From assembly GCF_020991365.1 (NCBI RefSeq), contig NZ_JAJLRA010000024.1, forward strand, positions 1 through 64,000: a stretch of DNA of 64,000 nucleotides. Direction: 5' to 3'. Each line of letters opens with the position of its first letter. The first letter of the stretch is position 1. The notes under the pieces are model-generated. The model did not search any database. It saw only the letters and a program-made list of their open reading frames with translations, and was not told the DNA's origin. The position numbers were made by a program, and so were the translations under genes. Source of the DNA: Streptacidiphilus sp. ASG 303. GTDB taxonomy: Bacteria; Actinomycetota; Actinomycetes; Streptomycetales; Streptomycetaceae. Of this stretch, positions 25,912 through 34,232 are shown one piece after another.

Positions 25912-26190
25912 ATGAGTCCTCTGCTCCGCCGCCCCGGGCGGCCCGACCCGTCCGCCCGCACCGTCACCCTGATCGCGAAGCCGGGGTGCCACCTCTGCGA
26001 CGAGGCGCGGGAGGTGATCCTCCGGGTGACCGGGGACCTCGGCGCCTCGTTCGAGGAGAAGGACATCACCCGCGACGCGGAGCTGCACCGCCTGTACTGG
26101 GAGCAGATCCCGGTGACGCTGGTCGACGGGAGGCAGCACGACTTCTGGCGCGTCGACGAGCAGCGGCTGCGCAGCGCGCTGACCCGTTGA
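25912..26190 (+). CDS. Glutaredoxin-like protein (DUF836 type)
   Basis: A 92-residue thioredoxin-fold protein. The active site is LIAKPGCHLCDEAREVI (CxxC as C-H-L-C) near residue 26, and the cis-proline lies in EQIPVTLVDG. It is probably a thiol-disulfide oxidoreductase of the cytosol. ATG 25912 is preceded by CAGAAT at 6 nt (possible leaderless start). It keeps its usual place between the HAD phosphatase and rex. Confidence 0.9.
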   Translation: MSPLLRRPGRPDPSARTVTLIAKPGCHLCDEAREVILRVTGDLGASFEEKDITRDAELHRLYWEQIPVTLVDGRQHDFWRVDEQRLRSALTR

Positions 26191-26295
26191 CCGACCGTGC
26201 ACACCGGATCCGCCGACTTGTCGCACGGACAGTTCGTCGGCTTACCATCGAGGGGTTTTGAGCCGTACGGGGGTTGGACAGAGAGGGACCGTCCC

Positions 26296-27021
26296 GTGCT
26301 TCCCCGCCGACTCCCGGCGGCGCCCGCCGCGCCCCGTACGGCTGCGGCCCACGCCCGCGGCTACGCGGTGGTGGACGTCGAGGCCACCGGCCGCAGCCCG
26401 TGGCGGCACCGGGTGGTGGAGGTCGCGGTGGTCGCCCTGGACCGCTTCCTGCACCCGGTGGCCGAGTACACCACCCTGATCGACCCGGAGGGCCCGGTGG
26501 GCCCCACCCACGTCCACCGGATCACCCAGGACGAGGTGGCGGGCGCGCCGCGCTTCCGGGAGGTCGCCCCGCAGCTGCTGGAGCTGCTCTCCGGCCGCCT
26601 GCTGGTCGGCCACCACGTGGCCTGCGACCGCGCCTTCCTGGAGCGCGAGTTCGCCCGGATCGGCGTCGACCTGCCGCCCGTCCCCTCCCTGTGCACCATG
26701 CGGCTGGCCCGCGACCACCTGCCCGCCGCGGGCGGCTTCGGCCTGCGGGCCTGCGCGGAGGCGGCGGGCCTGCCGCCGTTCGCGGCGCACACCGCGCTGG
26801 GGGACGCCCTGACCACGGCCGACCTGCTGCGGCACTGCGCGGCGCGGCACCCGGCCCGCCCGCTGCGGCCCGCCGAGTGGACCCGGGCGCTGCGGGAGGC
26901 CGCCGCCCTGGCGTGGCCCAGCCTGGCCGCGCCCCGCGTCCCCCCGGCGCGGTGCGCCCGGACGCGGGCGAACGCACCGGCGGCCGCGCCGGTTCCGGAC
27001 GCCCGCGGGGGTGACGCGTGA
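26296..27021 (+). CDS. DEDDh exonuclease (DNA polymerase III epsilon-like)
   Basis: A 241-residue 3'-5' exonuclease of the DnaQ/RNase T fold. ExoI is YAVVDVEATGRSPW (D and E metal ligands), ExoII is LVGHHVACDRAFLEREF, and ExoIII is HTALGDALTTADLL (His general base and Asp). It is too short for a replicative polymerase and stands alone, so a repair or RNA-processing role is possible. GTG 26296 with GAGGGAC upstream is preferred; GTG 26197 would add 33 residues without domain support. The C-terminal 60 residues are Ala/Pro/Arg-rich. It ends 37 bp before the Rex operator. Confidence 0.88.
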   Translation: MLPRRLPAAPAAPRTAAAHARGYAVVDVEATGRSPWRHRVVEVAVVALDRFLHPVAEYTTLIDPEGPVGPTHVHRITQDEVAGAPRFREVAPQLLELLSGRLLVGHHVACDRAFLEREFARIGVDLPPVPSLCTMRLARDHLPAAGGFGLRACAEAAGLPPFAAHTALGDALTTADLLRHCAARHPARPLRPAEWTRALREAAALAWPSLAAPRVPPARCARTRANAPAAAPVPDARGGDA

Positions 27022-27058
27022 TGCGCGTCACTGTTCGGGGACAAATCGGACACAATCT

Positions 27059-27076
27059 TTGTGCACACGTTCACAA
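27059..27076. promoter_or_regulatory. Rex operator (ROP)
   Basis: TTGTGCACACGTTCACAA, an 18-bp site fitting the Rex consensus (TTGTG, 6 variable bases, TTCACAA or close). It overlaps the promoter of rex-hemACD, so Rex represses its own operon when NADH/NAD+ is low and releases it when NADH rises, as established for S. coelicolor. Confidence 0.93.
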
Positions 27077-27087
27077 ACGCATAGCCT
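27059..27087 (+). promoter_or_regulatory. Promoter of rex-hemA-hemC-hemD
   Basis: TTGTGC (27059-27064), 17-nt spacer, TAGCCT (27082-27087). The -35 and spacer coincide with the Rex operator. The leader is about 30 nt with AGGAG before the rex GTG. Confidence 0.7.
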
Positions 27088-27122
27088 GGCTGCCAAAGCC
27101 CAGCTTCACCCTCAGGAGCACC

Positions 27123-27980
27123 GTGGCAACTGGCCGACCCACCCACACCGCCGACCGCGGCCGCCCGGCCAACCGTGGCCGGGGCATTCCGGAGGCAACG
27201 GTCGCGCGCCTGCCGCTGTACCTGCGCGCGCTGACCGCCCTCTCCGAGCGCTCGGTGCCCACGGTCTCCTCGGAGGAGCTCGCCTCCGCCGCCGGGGTGA
27301 ACTCCGCGAAGCTCCGCAAGGACTTCTCCTACCTCGGCTCCTACGGGACCCGGGGCGTCGGCTACGACGTGGAGTACCTCGTCTACCAGATCTCCCGCGA
27401 GCTGGGCCTGACCCAGGACTGGCCCGTGGTGATCGTCGGCATCGGCAACCTCGGCCACGCCCTGGCCAACTACGGCGGCTTCGCCTCCCGGGGCTTCCGC
27501 GTGGCGGCGCTGCTGGACGCCGACCCCGCCGTGGTGGGAACCAGCGCCGCCGGGCTGCCCGTCCGGCACATGGACGAACTCGAGGACATCGTGGAGGACG
27601 AGCAGGTGTCGATCGGCGTCATCACCACGCCGCCCGGTGCCGCCCAGCAGGTCTGCGACCGGCTGGTCGCGGCCGGGGTGACCTCCATCCTGAACTTCGC
27701 GCCCACCGTGCTCTCCGTGCCCGACGGCGTGGACGTGCGCAAGGTCGACCTCTCCATCGAGCTGCAGATCCTGGCCTTCCACGAGCAGCGCAAGGCGGGC
27801 GAGGAGGCCGAGCAGGCCCTCGCCGCGCCCGCGGCCGCCAAGGCCGCCGCGTCCTCCGGGCCCTCCTCCGAGCCGGTCGTCCCCGCCGCGGCGGACCGTC
27901 CGGCCAGGACCGCCGCCAAGCTGCGCCGCGCCGCCGCGTCCGGGACCGACGGGGACCTCCCCGCCGTGATGCCGGCATGA
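27123..27980 (+). CDS. rex: Redox-sensing transcriptional repressor Rex
   Basis: A 285-residue Rex. The N-terminal winged helix carries GIPEATVARLPLYLRALT, and SSEELASAAGVNSAKLRKDF is the recognition region. The C-terminal Rossmann domain begins VVIVGIGNLGHALANYGGF and binds NADH or NAD+. About 50 extra Ala/Ser/Pro residues form the tail. GTG 27123 (AGGAG 6 nt upstream) starts the conserved ATGRP sequence. The stop overlaps the hemA ATG (ATGA). The operator upstream shows autoregulation. Confidence 0.97.
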   Translation: MATGRPTHTADRGRPANRGRGIPEATVARLPLYLRALTALSERSVPTVSSEELASAAGVNSAKLRKDFSYLGSYGTRGVGYDVEYLVYQISRELGLTQDWPVVIVGIGNLGHALANYGGFASRGFRVAALLDADPAVVGTSAAGLPVRHMDELEDIVEDEQVSIGVITTPPGAAQQVCDRLVAAGVTSILNFAPTVLSVPDGVDVRKVDLSIELQILAFHEQRKAGEEAEQALAAPAAAKAAASSGPSSEPVVPAAADRPARTAAKLRRAAASGTDGDLPAVMPA

Positions 27981-29311
27981 GCCTCCTCGTCGTCGGCCTC
28001 AGCCACCGCACCGCGCCCGTCGGCGTCCTGGAGCGCACCGCGCTCACCGGGGACTCCCGCGAGCGGCTGCTGCACGCCTCCGCCGCCTCCGCCACCGTCG
28101 CCGAGGCCGCCCTGCTGGCCACCTGCAACCGGGTCGAGCTCTACGCCGACGTGGACAAGTTCCACGCCGGGGTCGCCGAGCTCTCCACCCTGCTGGCCCT
28201 GCACAGCGGCGTCGACCTGGACGAGCTGACCGCGCACCTCTACGTCCACTACGAGGACCGCGCCGTGCACCACCTCTTCTCGGTGGCCTGCGGCCTGGAC
28301 TCCATGGTGGTCGGCGAGGGCCAGATCCTCGGCCAGATCCGCGACGCGCTCTCCCTCGCACAGGAGGAGCACACCGCCGCCCGCGGCCTCAACGAGCTCT
28401 TCCAGCAGGCCCTGCGGGTCGGCAAGCGCGCCCACAGCGAGACCGGCATCGACCGGGCCGGGCAGTCGCTGGTCACCTTCGGCCTGGAGCAGGTCGCCGC
28501 CGTGTCCGGCCCCGTCGCCGGCAAGCGGGCCCTGGTCGTCGGCGCGGGCTCGATGAGCTCGCTGGCCGCCGCGACCCTGGACCGCGCCGGGGTGGCCGAC
28601 CTCGTCATCGCCAACCGCACGGCCGACCGGGCCGAGCGCCTCGCCGCCGGCCTGGGCGCCCGCACGGTCGCCTTCGACAAGGTCGCCGCCGCCATGGCGG
28701 AGGCCGACCTCGTCGTCTCCTGCACCGGCGCCGCCGGGCTGGTCATCGACGCCGACCAGGTGCGGGACGCCGTCCGCGACCGCGAGGCCGGCGCACCGCC
28801 GCTGGCCCTGCTCGACCTGGCGATGCCCCGCGACGTCGACGCCGCGGTGCACGCGGTCGAGGGCGCCCGCCTCGTCGACATCGAGAGCCTCGCCGGCGCC
28901 GCCGCCGACCAGCCGGGCGCGGTCGACGTGGACGCCGTCCGCGGCATCGTGGCCCAGGAGGTCGAGGCGTTCGGCGCGGCCCAGCGGGCCGCGCGGATCA
29001 CGCCCACCGTGGTCGCCCTGCGCACCATGGCCTCCGACGTCGTCCTCAGCGAGCTGGACCGGCTCGACGGCCGGCTGCCCGGCCTCGACCCCAAGGCCCG
29101 CGCCGAGATCGCCCAGACCGTGCGCCGGGTCGTCGACAAGCTGCTGCACGCGCCCACCGTGCGGGTGAAGCAGCTGGCCGGGGAGCCCGGCGGCGCCTCC
29201 TACGCGGAGGCCCTGCGGGAGCTGTTCGACCTCGACCCGGCGGCCGTCGAGGCCGTGTCCGGCGCGCCCCGGCAGGAGGCGGCCCCGGCCGCGAAGGGCG
29301 GCGCCCGATGA
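27977..29311 (+). CDS. hemA: Glutamyl-tRNA reductase
   Basis: A 444-residue HemA, the first committed enzyme of the C5 tetrapyrrole pathway; it reduces glutamyl-tRNA(Glu) to glutamate-1-semialdehyde with NADPH. The catalytic Cys lies in LLATCNRVELYADV, the substrate-recognition stretch is SVACGLDSMVVGEGQILGQI, and the NADPH-binding motif is ALVVGAGSMSSLAAATL. The C-terminal dimerisation helix ends in a short Ala/Pro tail. It overlaps rex and hemC by 4 bp each, so the operon is fully coupled and Rex-controlled. Confidence 0.98.
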   Translation: MSLLVVGLSHRTAPVGVLERTALTGDSRERLLHASAASATVAEAALLATCNRVELYADVDKFHAGVAELSTLLALHSGVDLDELTAHLYVHYEDRAVHHLFSVACGLDSMVVGEGQILGQIRDALSLAQEEHTAARGLNELFQQALRVGKRAHSETGIDRAGQSLVTFGLEQVAAVSGPVAGKRALVVGAGSMSSLAAATLDRAGVADLVIANRTADRAERLAAGLGARTVAFDKVAAAMAEADLVVSCTGAAGLVIDADQVRDAVRDREAGAPPLALLDLAMPRDVDAAVHAVEGARLVDIESLAGAAADQPGAVDVDAVRGIVAQEVEAFGAAQRAARITPTVVALRTMASDVVLSELDRLDGRLPGLDPKARAEIAQTVRRVVDKLLHAPTVRVKQLAGEPGGASYAEALRELFDLDPAAVEAVSGAPRQEAAPAAKGGAR

Positions 29312-30381
29312 ACCACCACCCAGGCAACCAGCACGACCGGGACGATCATGTCATGAATGGTCAACTCAGCGCCATCGCAGGCGAGTTGAAGCAGCGGACC
29401 CTGCGGCTCGGCACCCGCCGCAGCGCCCTGGCCATGGCCCAGTCGGGCATGGTCGCGGAGCAGGTCTCCCGGGCCACCGGCCGCCCCGTCGAACTGGTGG
29501 AGATCACCACCTACGGCGACACCTCCCGCGAGCACCTCGCGCAGATAGGCGGCACCGGCGTCTTCGTCTCCGCCCTGCGCGACGCGCTGCTGGACGGGCG
29601 CATCGACCTGGCCGTGCACTCCCTCAAGGACCTGCCCACCGCCGCCCCCGACGGGCTGCTGCTGGCCGCCGTCCCCGAGCGGGAGGACGTCCGCGACGCC
29701 CTGGTGGTCCGCGACGCCCTCACCCTCGACGAGCTCGCCGAGAAGTGCGGCGCCCGCGGCGAGGGCCGCCCGGCCCGCGTCGGCACCGGCTCGCCCCGCC
29801 GCATGGCCCAGCTCAACGCGTACGCCGCCGCCCGCGGCCTGGACCTCGAGACCGTGCCGATCCGCGGCAACGTCGACACCCGCATCGGCTACGTCCGCGC
29901 GGGCGAGCTCGACGCCGTGGTGCTGGCCGCCGCCGGGCTGAGCCGCCTCGGCCGCCTCGCCGAGGCGACCCAGCTGCTCGGGACCGACCTCATGCTCCCG
30001 GCCCCCGGCCAGGGCGCGCTGGCCGTCGAGTGCGCCGCGGGCGACACCGCGCTCGCCGCAGCGCTCGCCGTGCTCGACCACCGCCCCACCCGGGCCGCCG
30101 TCACCGCCGAGCGAGCCCTGCTCGCCGCCCTCGAAGCCGGCTGCTCCGCCCCCGTGGGCGCGCTGGCCACCGTGCTCGGGCCCGAGGGGCCCGCCACCGA
30201 ACTGCGGCTGGAGGGCGTGGTCGGCACCCCCGACGGCGCCACCCTGCTGCAGATGTCCACCACCGGTCCGATCGTTCTCGACGGGACCTCCGAGCAGCAG
30301 GCGCAGGCCCTCGGCCGCGACCTCGCCGCCCGGATGCTCGCCGGGGGCGCGGCCGGTCTGATGGGGGAGCGAGTCCTGTGA
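29308..30381 (+). CDS. hemC: Porphobilinogen deaminase (hydroxymethylbilane synthase)
   Basis: A 357-residue HemC. It joins four porphobilinogens into hydroxymethylbilane. Conserved features include TLRLGTRRSALAMAQSGMV, LAVHSLKDLPTAAPDGL (catalytic Asp region), RVGTGSPRRMAQL, RGNVDTRIGYV, and the dipyrromethane-cofactor Cys in ALEAGCSAPVGALA. The first 30 residues before the conserved core are His/Asn-rich and unusual; ATG 29353 inside them is a possible shorter start, but ATG 29308 makes the ATGA overlap with hemA. Confidence 0.97.
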   Translation: MNHHPGNQHDRDDHVMNGQLSAIAGELKQRTLRLGTRRSALAMAQSGMVAEQVSRATGRPVELVEITTYGDTSREHLAQIGGTGVFVSALRDALLDGRIDLAVHSLKDLPTAAPDGLLLAAVPEREDVRDALVVRDALTLDELAEKCGARGEGRPARVGTGSPRRMAQLNAYAAARGLDLETVPIRGNVDTRIGYVRAGELDAVVLAAAGLSRLGRLAEATQLLGTDLMLPAPGQGALAVECAAGDTALAAALAVLDHRPTRAAVTAERALLAALEAGCSAPVGALATVLGPEGPATELRLEGVVGTPDGATLLQMSTTGPIVLDGTSEQQAQALGRDLAARMLAGGAAGLMGERVL

Positions 30382-32072
30382 GCCCCACCGCCACCACCGA
30401 CGCACACGGCCACCGCAAGGGCGGACAGGTGACCTTCCTGGGCGCCGGACCCGGCGACCCCGGACTGCTGACGCTCCGCGCGGTCGAGGTGCTGGCGTCG
30501 GCCGACGTGCTCGTCGCCGACCCGCTCACCGCCGCGGCCGTCCGCACCCACTGCCCCGAGGGCGTCGAGGTCCACACGCCCGGCGACACCGACGGCGCCG
30601 ACGGCGCCGGCGGAACCGCCGGCGACGCCGCGGAGACCGCCGACTGGGGCGCCGCCGCCCTGGCCAAGCTGGTCGCCACCGCGGTCAAGGCCGGGCGGCA
30701 CGTCGTGCGCACCGTCGACGGCGACCCCGGCCTGGACGGCCGTGCCGCCGAGGAGATGCTGGCCTGCGCCAAGGACCGCATCCCCTTCGAGGTCGTGCCC
30801 GGCGTCGCCCAGTCCGTGGGCGTCCCCGCCTACGCCGGCGTGCCGCTGCGCGGCCGCCGCGGCGCCGACGTGCGGTTCGTCGACGCCGCCACCCTGGAGC
30901 CGCAGGGCTGGGCCGACCTCGGCACCTGCGACGCCACCCTGGTCGTCCGCACCACCCTGGGCCAGCTGCCCGCCACCGCCGCCGCCCTGACGGCCCACGG
31001 CCGCAAGCCCGACTCGCCGCTCTCGGCCACCCTCGGCGGCACCACCACCCGGCAGCGGACCTTCACCGCGACGCTGGCCACCATCGCGGCCGAGCTCAAG
31101 AGCGCCAAGGTGCTGCCCTCCCCGGTGTCCGCACCGGTCGACCCGCAGACCCCCGTCATAGCGGTGGTCGGCGAGCAGGTCGGCATGCGCGACTCCCTGT
31201 CGTGGTTCGAGACCAAGCCGCTCTTCGGCTGGAACGTCCTGGTGCCCCGCACCAAGGAGCAGGCCGCCTCCCTCTCCGACCAGCTCCGCTCCTACGGCGC
31301 GGTGCCCCACGAGGTGCCCACCATCGCCGTGGAGCCGCCGCGCACCCCGCAGCAGATGGAGCGGGCGATCAAGGGCCTGGTCACCGGCCGCTACGAGTGG
31401 ATCGCCTTCACCTCGGTCAACGCGGTGCGCGCGGTCCGCGAGAAGTTCGAGGAGTACGGCCTCGACGCCCGCGCCTTCGCCGGCATCAAGGTCGCCGCCG
31501 TGGGCGAGACCACCGCCCAGGCGCTGGTCGACTTCGGCGTCAAGCCCGACCTCATGCCCTCCGGCGAGCAGTCCGCGGCCGGGCTGCTGGAGGACTGGCC
31601 GCCGTACGACCCGGTCTTCGACCCGATCGACCGGGTGCTGCTGCCCCGCGCCGACATCGCCACCGAGACCCTGGTGGCCGGGCTCATCGACCTCGGCTGG
31701 GAGGTGGACGACGTCACGGCCTACCGCACCGTGCGCGCCTCGCCGCCGCCGGCCGCGACCCGTGAGGCGATCAAGGGCGGCGGCTTCGACGCCGTGCTCT
31801 TCACCTCGTCCTCCACCGTGCGGAACCTCGTCGGCATCGCCGGCAAGCCGCACAACGTCACCGTCATCGCCTGCATCGGCCCGGCCACCGCCAAGACCGC
31901 CGAGGAGCACGGCCTGCGGGTCGACGTGCTCTCCCCGGCGCCCTCCGCGGCCGCGCTCGCCGAGGCCCTCGCCGACTTCGGCGCGGCCCGCCGCGACGCC
32001 GCGCTGGAGGCCGGCGAGCAGGTGTACCGGCCGAGCGAGCGCCGCCCCGGCTCCCGCAGGAAGGCCCGCTGA
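30378..32072 (+). CDS. hemD: Bifunctional uroporphyrinogen-III methyltransferase-like/uroporphyrinogen-III synthase
   Basis: A 564-residue fusion. The C-terminal half (from about residue 275, GWNVLVPRTKEQAASLSDQL, with WIAFTSVNAVRAV and DAVLFTSSSTVRNLV) is the uroporphyrinogen-III synthase that closes the ring with D-ring inversion. The N-terminal half is a tetrapyrrole (SUMT-type) methylase fold beginning VTFLGAGPGDPGLLTLRAVE with the late motif VVPGVAQSVGVPAYAGVPL. The motif that reads RLKGGDPFVFGRG in active SUMTs is RTVDGDPGLDGRA here, so methylation may be lost. The GTG start overlaps hemC (GTGA). This fusion is typical for Streptomyces. Confidence 0.95.
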   Translation: MSPTATTDAHGHRKGGQVTFLGAGPGDPGLLTLRAVEVLASADVLVADPLTAAAVRTHCPEGVEVHTPGDTDGADGAGGTAGDAAETADWGAAALAKLVATAVKAGRHVVRTVDGDPGLDGRAAEEMLACAKDRIPFEVVPGVAQSVGVPAYAGVPLRGRRGADVRFVDAATLEPQGWADLGTCDATLVVRTTLGQLPATAAALTAHGRKPDSPLSATLGGTTTRQRTFTATLATIAAELKSAKVLPSPVSAPVDPQTPVIAVVGEQVGMRDSLSWFETKPLFGWNVLVPRTKEQAASLSDQLRSYGAVPHEVPTIAVEPPRTPQQMERAIKGLVTGRYEWIAFTSVNAVRAVREKFEEYGLDARAFAGIKVAAVGETTAQALVDFGVKPDLMPSGEQSAAGLLEDWPPYDPVFDPIDRVLLPRADIATETLVAGLIDLGWEVDDVTAYRTVRASPPPAATREAIKGGGFDAVLFTSSSTVRNLVGIAGKPHNVTVIACIGPATAKTAEEHGLRVDVLSPAPSAAALAEALADFGAARRDAALEAGEQVYRPSERRPGSRRKAR

Positions 32073-32186
32073 ACCGCCCGAACCGCCCGGAACCGCCCGA
32101 CCCGTCCCGTCCGGGACACCCCGCCGCCGGCAGCACCCGGCCGGCGGGGCGCCGCCGGGAGCCACGCTGAAAGGCACCGCACCGTC

Positions 32187-33173
32187 ATGACCGGCTTCCC
32201 CCTCCACCGCCCCCGGCGGCTGCGCACCACCCCGGCGGTGCGCCGCCTGGTCGCCGAGACCCGGCTGCACCCGGCCCAGCTGATCCTCCCGGCCTTCGTG
32301 CGGGAGGGGATCGCCGAGCCGGTGCCGATCGCCTCCATGCCCGGCGTCGTCCAGCACACCCGCGACACGCTGCGCAAGGCGGCGGTGGAGGCGGCCGAGG
32401 CCGGCCTCGGCGGGATCATGCTCTTCGGGGTGCCCGCGGTGCAGGACGCCTGCGGCTCGGAGGGGACCAATCCCGACGGCATCCTCCAGCAGGCCATCCG
32501 CGACGTGGTGGCCGAGGTCGGCGACCGGCTGGTGGTCATGTCCGACCTGTGCCTGGACGAGTTCACCGACCACGGGCACTGCGGCGTGCTCGCCGCCGAC
32601 GGCACCGTCGACAACGACGCGACCCTGGAGCGCTACGCCGAGATGGCCGTGGTCCAGGCCGAGGCGGGCGTCCACATGGTCGGCCCCTCCGGCATGATGG
32701 ACGGCCAGGTCGGCGTGGTCCGCGAGGCCCTGGACGGCGCGGGCCACCAGGACGTCGCCGTCCTCGCCTACACCGCCAAGTACGCCTCCGGCTTCTTCGG
32801 CCCCTTCCGGGAGGCCGTCGGCTCCTCGCTCCAGGGCGACCGCAAGGGCTACCAGCAGGACCCGGCCAACGCCCGCGAGGCGCTGCGCGAGCTGGAGCTC
32901 GACCTCGCCGAGGGCGCCGACCTCGTCATGGTCAAGCCCGCCATGGCGTACCTGGACGTGCTGCGGCAGGTCGCCGACGCCTCCCCGGTGCCGGTCGCCG
33001 CGTACCAGGTCTCCGGCGAGTACGCGATGGTCGAGGCCGCGGCCGCCAACGGCTGGATCGACCGCGACCGGGTGGTCATGGAGACGCTGACCTCCATCCA
33101 CCGGGCCGGCGCCGAGCAGATCCTCACCTACTGGGCCGTGGAGGCCGCCCGCACCCTGCGGGAGCGGCTCTGA
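32187..33173 (+). CDS. hemB: Delta-aminolevulinic acid dehydratase (porphobilinogen synthase)
   Basis: A 328-residue HemB that condenses two 5-aminolevulinates into porphobilinogen. Schiff-base lysines lie in [12 protein letters not shown] and [12 protein letters not shown]. The metal-site stretch is [14 protein letters not shown]: only part of the Cys triad of zinc enzymes is present (Asp replaces one Cys), so the enzyme should be of the Mg2+/K+-dependent type. The ATG has GAAAGG upstream. A gap of 114 nt separates it from hemD; it may share the operon transcript or have its own promoter. Confidence 0.97.
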   Translation: MTGFPLHRPRRLRTTPAVRRLVAETRLHPAQLILPAFVREGIAEPVPIASMPGVVQHTRDTLRKAAVEAAEAGLGGIMLFGVPAVQDACGSEGTNPDGILQQAIRDVVAEVGDRLVVMSDLCLDEFTDHGHCGVLAADGTVDNDATLERYAEMAVVQAEAGVHMVGPSGMMDGQVGVVREALDGAGHQDVAVLAYTAKYASGFFGPFREAVGSSLQGDRKGYQQDPANAREALRELELDLAEGADLVMVKPAMAYLDVLRQVADASPVPVAAYQVSGEYAMVEAAAANGWIDRDRVVMETLTSIHRAGAEQILTYWAVEAARTLRERL

Positions 33174-33193
33174 CCGCGGCGCGCACGCCGCGC

Positions 33194-33238
33194 ACGCGCC
33201 GAGGGCGGCTCCCCGTGGGGGAGCCGCCCTCGGCGCGT
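33194..33238. terminator. Bidirectional terminator after hemB
   Basis: A perfect 21-bp stem (left arm 33194-33214, right arm 33218-33238) with loop GTG, between hemB and the convergent secreted-protein gene. Confidence 0.9.
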
Positions 33239-33257
33239 CACGGGCGGGGGCCGGCGC

Positions 33258-33665
33258 TCAGCCCCGCACCGCCCCGCCCAGGACCTGGCCCAGGACCGGC
33301 AGGTCCTTGAGCCCGCCGCCGCCGCTGAGCGGCGCGGTCAGCGGCAGGGTGCTGAGGGGGCGGGTCTGCCCGTTGGGGGTCTTCGGCTCCACCGAGACGG
33401 CGTTGGTCAGCGGGTCGGCGGAGGAGTTGGCCCAGGGGTCCAGCCGCAGCTCCGTCACCGGGCGCAGGGCGCTGCCCGCGGTGGTGCCGAGCGTGCCGAG
33501 CGCCGCCCTGGTGTCCACCGGCTGCAGCGTGGCGTCGGGGGCCTGGGCCGGCTGCGGGGCACGGGCCTCGGCGGCCATGGCGGGCGTGTGCGCGGCGAGG
33601 GTGCCGAGCACGGCCGCTCCGACGGCGGCGAGTGCGCGGCCTGCCGCGCGGGACGGGGTCTTCAT
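33258..33665 (-). CDS. Small secreted protein, unknown function
   Basis: A 135-residue protein with a clear signal peptide: RAAGRALAAVGAAVLGTLAA, cleavage expected after HTPAMAA. The mature part is Pro/Leu/Thr-rich, has no Cys, and contains repeated LGTLGTTAG and LKDLPVLGQVLGG motifs. Such small Streptomyces secreted proteins often lie beside chaplin genes. AGGAGAGGA precedes the ATG. It follows the His-rich chaplin gene on the same strand after 109 bp. I recognise no family. Confidence 0.8.
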   Translation of the reverse strand: MKTPSRAAGRALAAVGAAVLGTLAAHTPAMAAEARAPQPAQAPDATLQPVDTRAALGTLGTTAGSALRPVTELRLDPWANSSADPLTNAVSVEPKTPNGQTRPLSTLPLTAPLSGGGGLKDLPVLGQVLGGAVRG

Positions 33666-33774
33666 GGCTGTCGTCCTCTCCTGGGGGCGGGCTCTCCTGG
33701 GGCCGGTCTGCGGCGCGGCGCTGCCCCTCGGGCTCTCGGGCTCCGAGGGGCAGCGCCGTACGGTGCGACGCGGA

Positions 33775-34167
33775 TCAGCAGTCCTTGCCGTGGCCCTTGC
33801 CGTGCTCGCCCTTGTGCTCGCCGTGGCCCTTGTCCCAGCCGCCGTGCTCGTGGCCGCGCTCGCCGCCGTACTCGTGGCCGCGCTCGCCGCCGTACTCGTG
33901 GCCGCGCTCGTGGCCGAAGCCGCCCGAGGCGTTGATGCAGGTGTTGCCGAAGGCCGGGTTCAGGATGCCCACGACGTTGATCGAGTTGCCGCAGACGTTG
34001 ACCGGGATGTGGATCGGCAGCTGCACGACGTTGCCGGAGGCCACACCGGGGGAGCCGACCGCCGCACCCTGGGCGCCGGCGCCCAGGGCGGAGGCGGAGG
34101 CGGCACCGGCGACGATCATGCCGAGGGAGGCGGCAGAGACGAGGGTGGCCTTCTTGATGTTGCGCAT
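33775..34167 (-). CDS. Chaplin with C-terminal Gly/His/Glu-rich repeat tail
   Basis: A 130-residue secreted protein. The signal peptide (MRNIKKATLVSAASLGMIVA, cleavage near SASA-LGA) is followed by one chaplin domain: GAAVGSPGVASGNVVQLPIH, then PVNVCGNSINVVGILNPAFG, then NTCIN, with the two conserved Cys. Short chaplins normally end here. This protein continues for about 48 residues of Gly/His/Glu/Lys repeats (GHEYGGER twice, then GHGEHKGEHGKGHGKDC), ending in a third Cys. The tail looks metal-binding or polyampholytic; the role is unknown. AGGAGAT precedes the ATG. It follows another chaplin gene by 65 nt and is probably cotranscribed with it. Confidence 0.92.
   Translation of the reverse strand: MRNIKKATLVSAASLGMIVAGAASASALGAGAQGAAVGSPGVASGNVVQLPIHIPVNVCGNSINVVGILNPAFGNTCINASGGFGHERGHEYGGERGHEYGGERGHEHGGWDKGHGEHKGEHGKGHGKDC
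33845..33912. repeat. 24-bp tandem repeat within the chaplin tail
   Basis: Units beginning GTACTCGTGGCCGCGCTCGC (plus strand) recur at a 24-bp period and encode the GHEYGGER octapeptides; a shorter variant precedes and follows them. Confidence 0.8.
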
Positions 34168-34232
34168 GGTGAATCTCCTGGATTCGGATGGGTGCCGCCT
34201 GCGGTGGCCGCGGACGGCGGTGTGGAACCGGG

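Noticed and set aside
33194-33238. Operator or attachment site at the 45-bp palindrome after hemB
   Set aside because: It lies just past two convergent stop codons and is a perfect GC-rich hairpin with a 3-nt loop, which fits a bidirectional terminator better.
33845-33912. CRISPR array
   Set aside because: The units are contiguous 24-bp tandem repeats inside a coding sequence, with no unique spacers and no cas genes.
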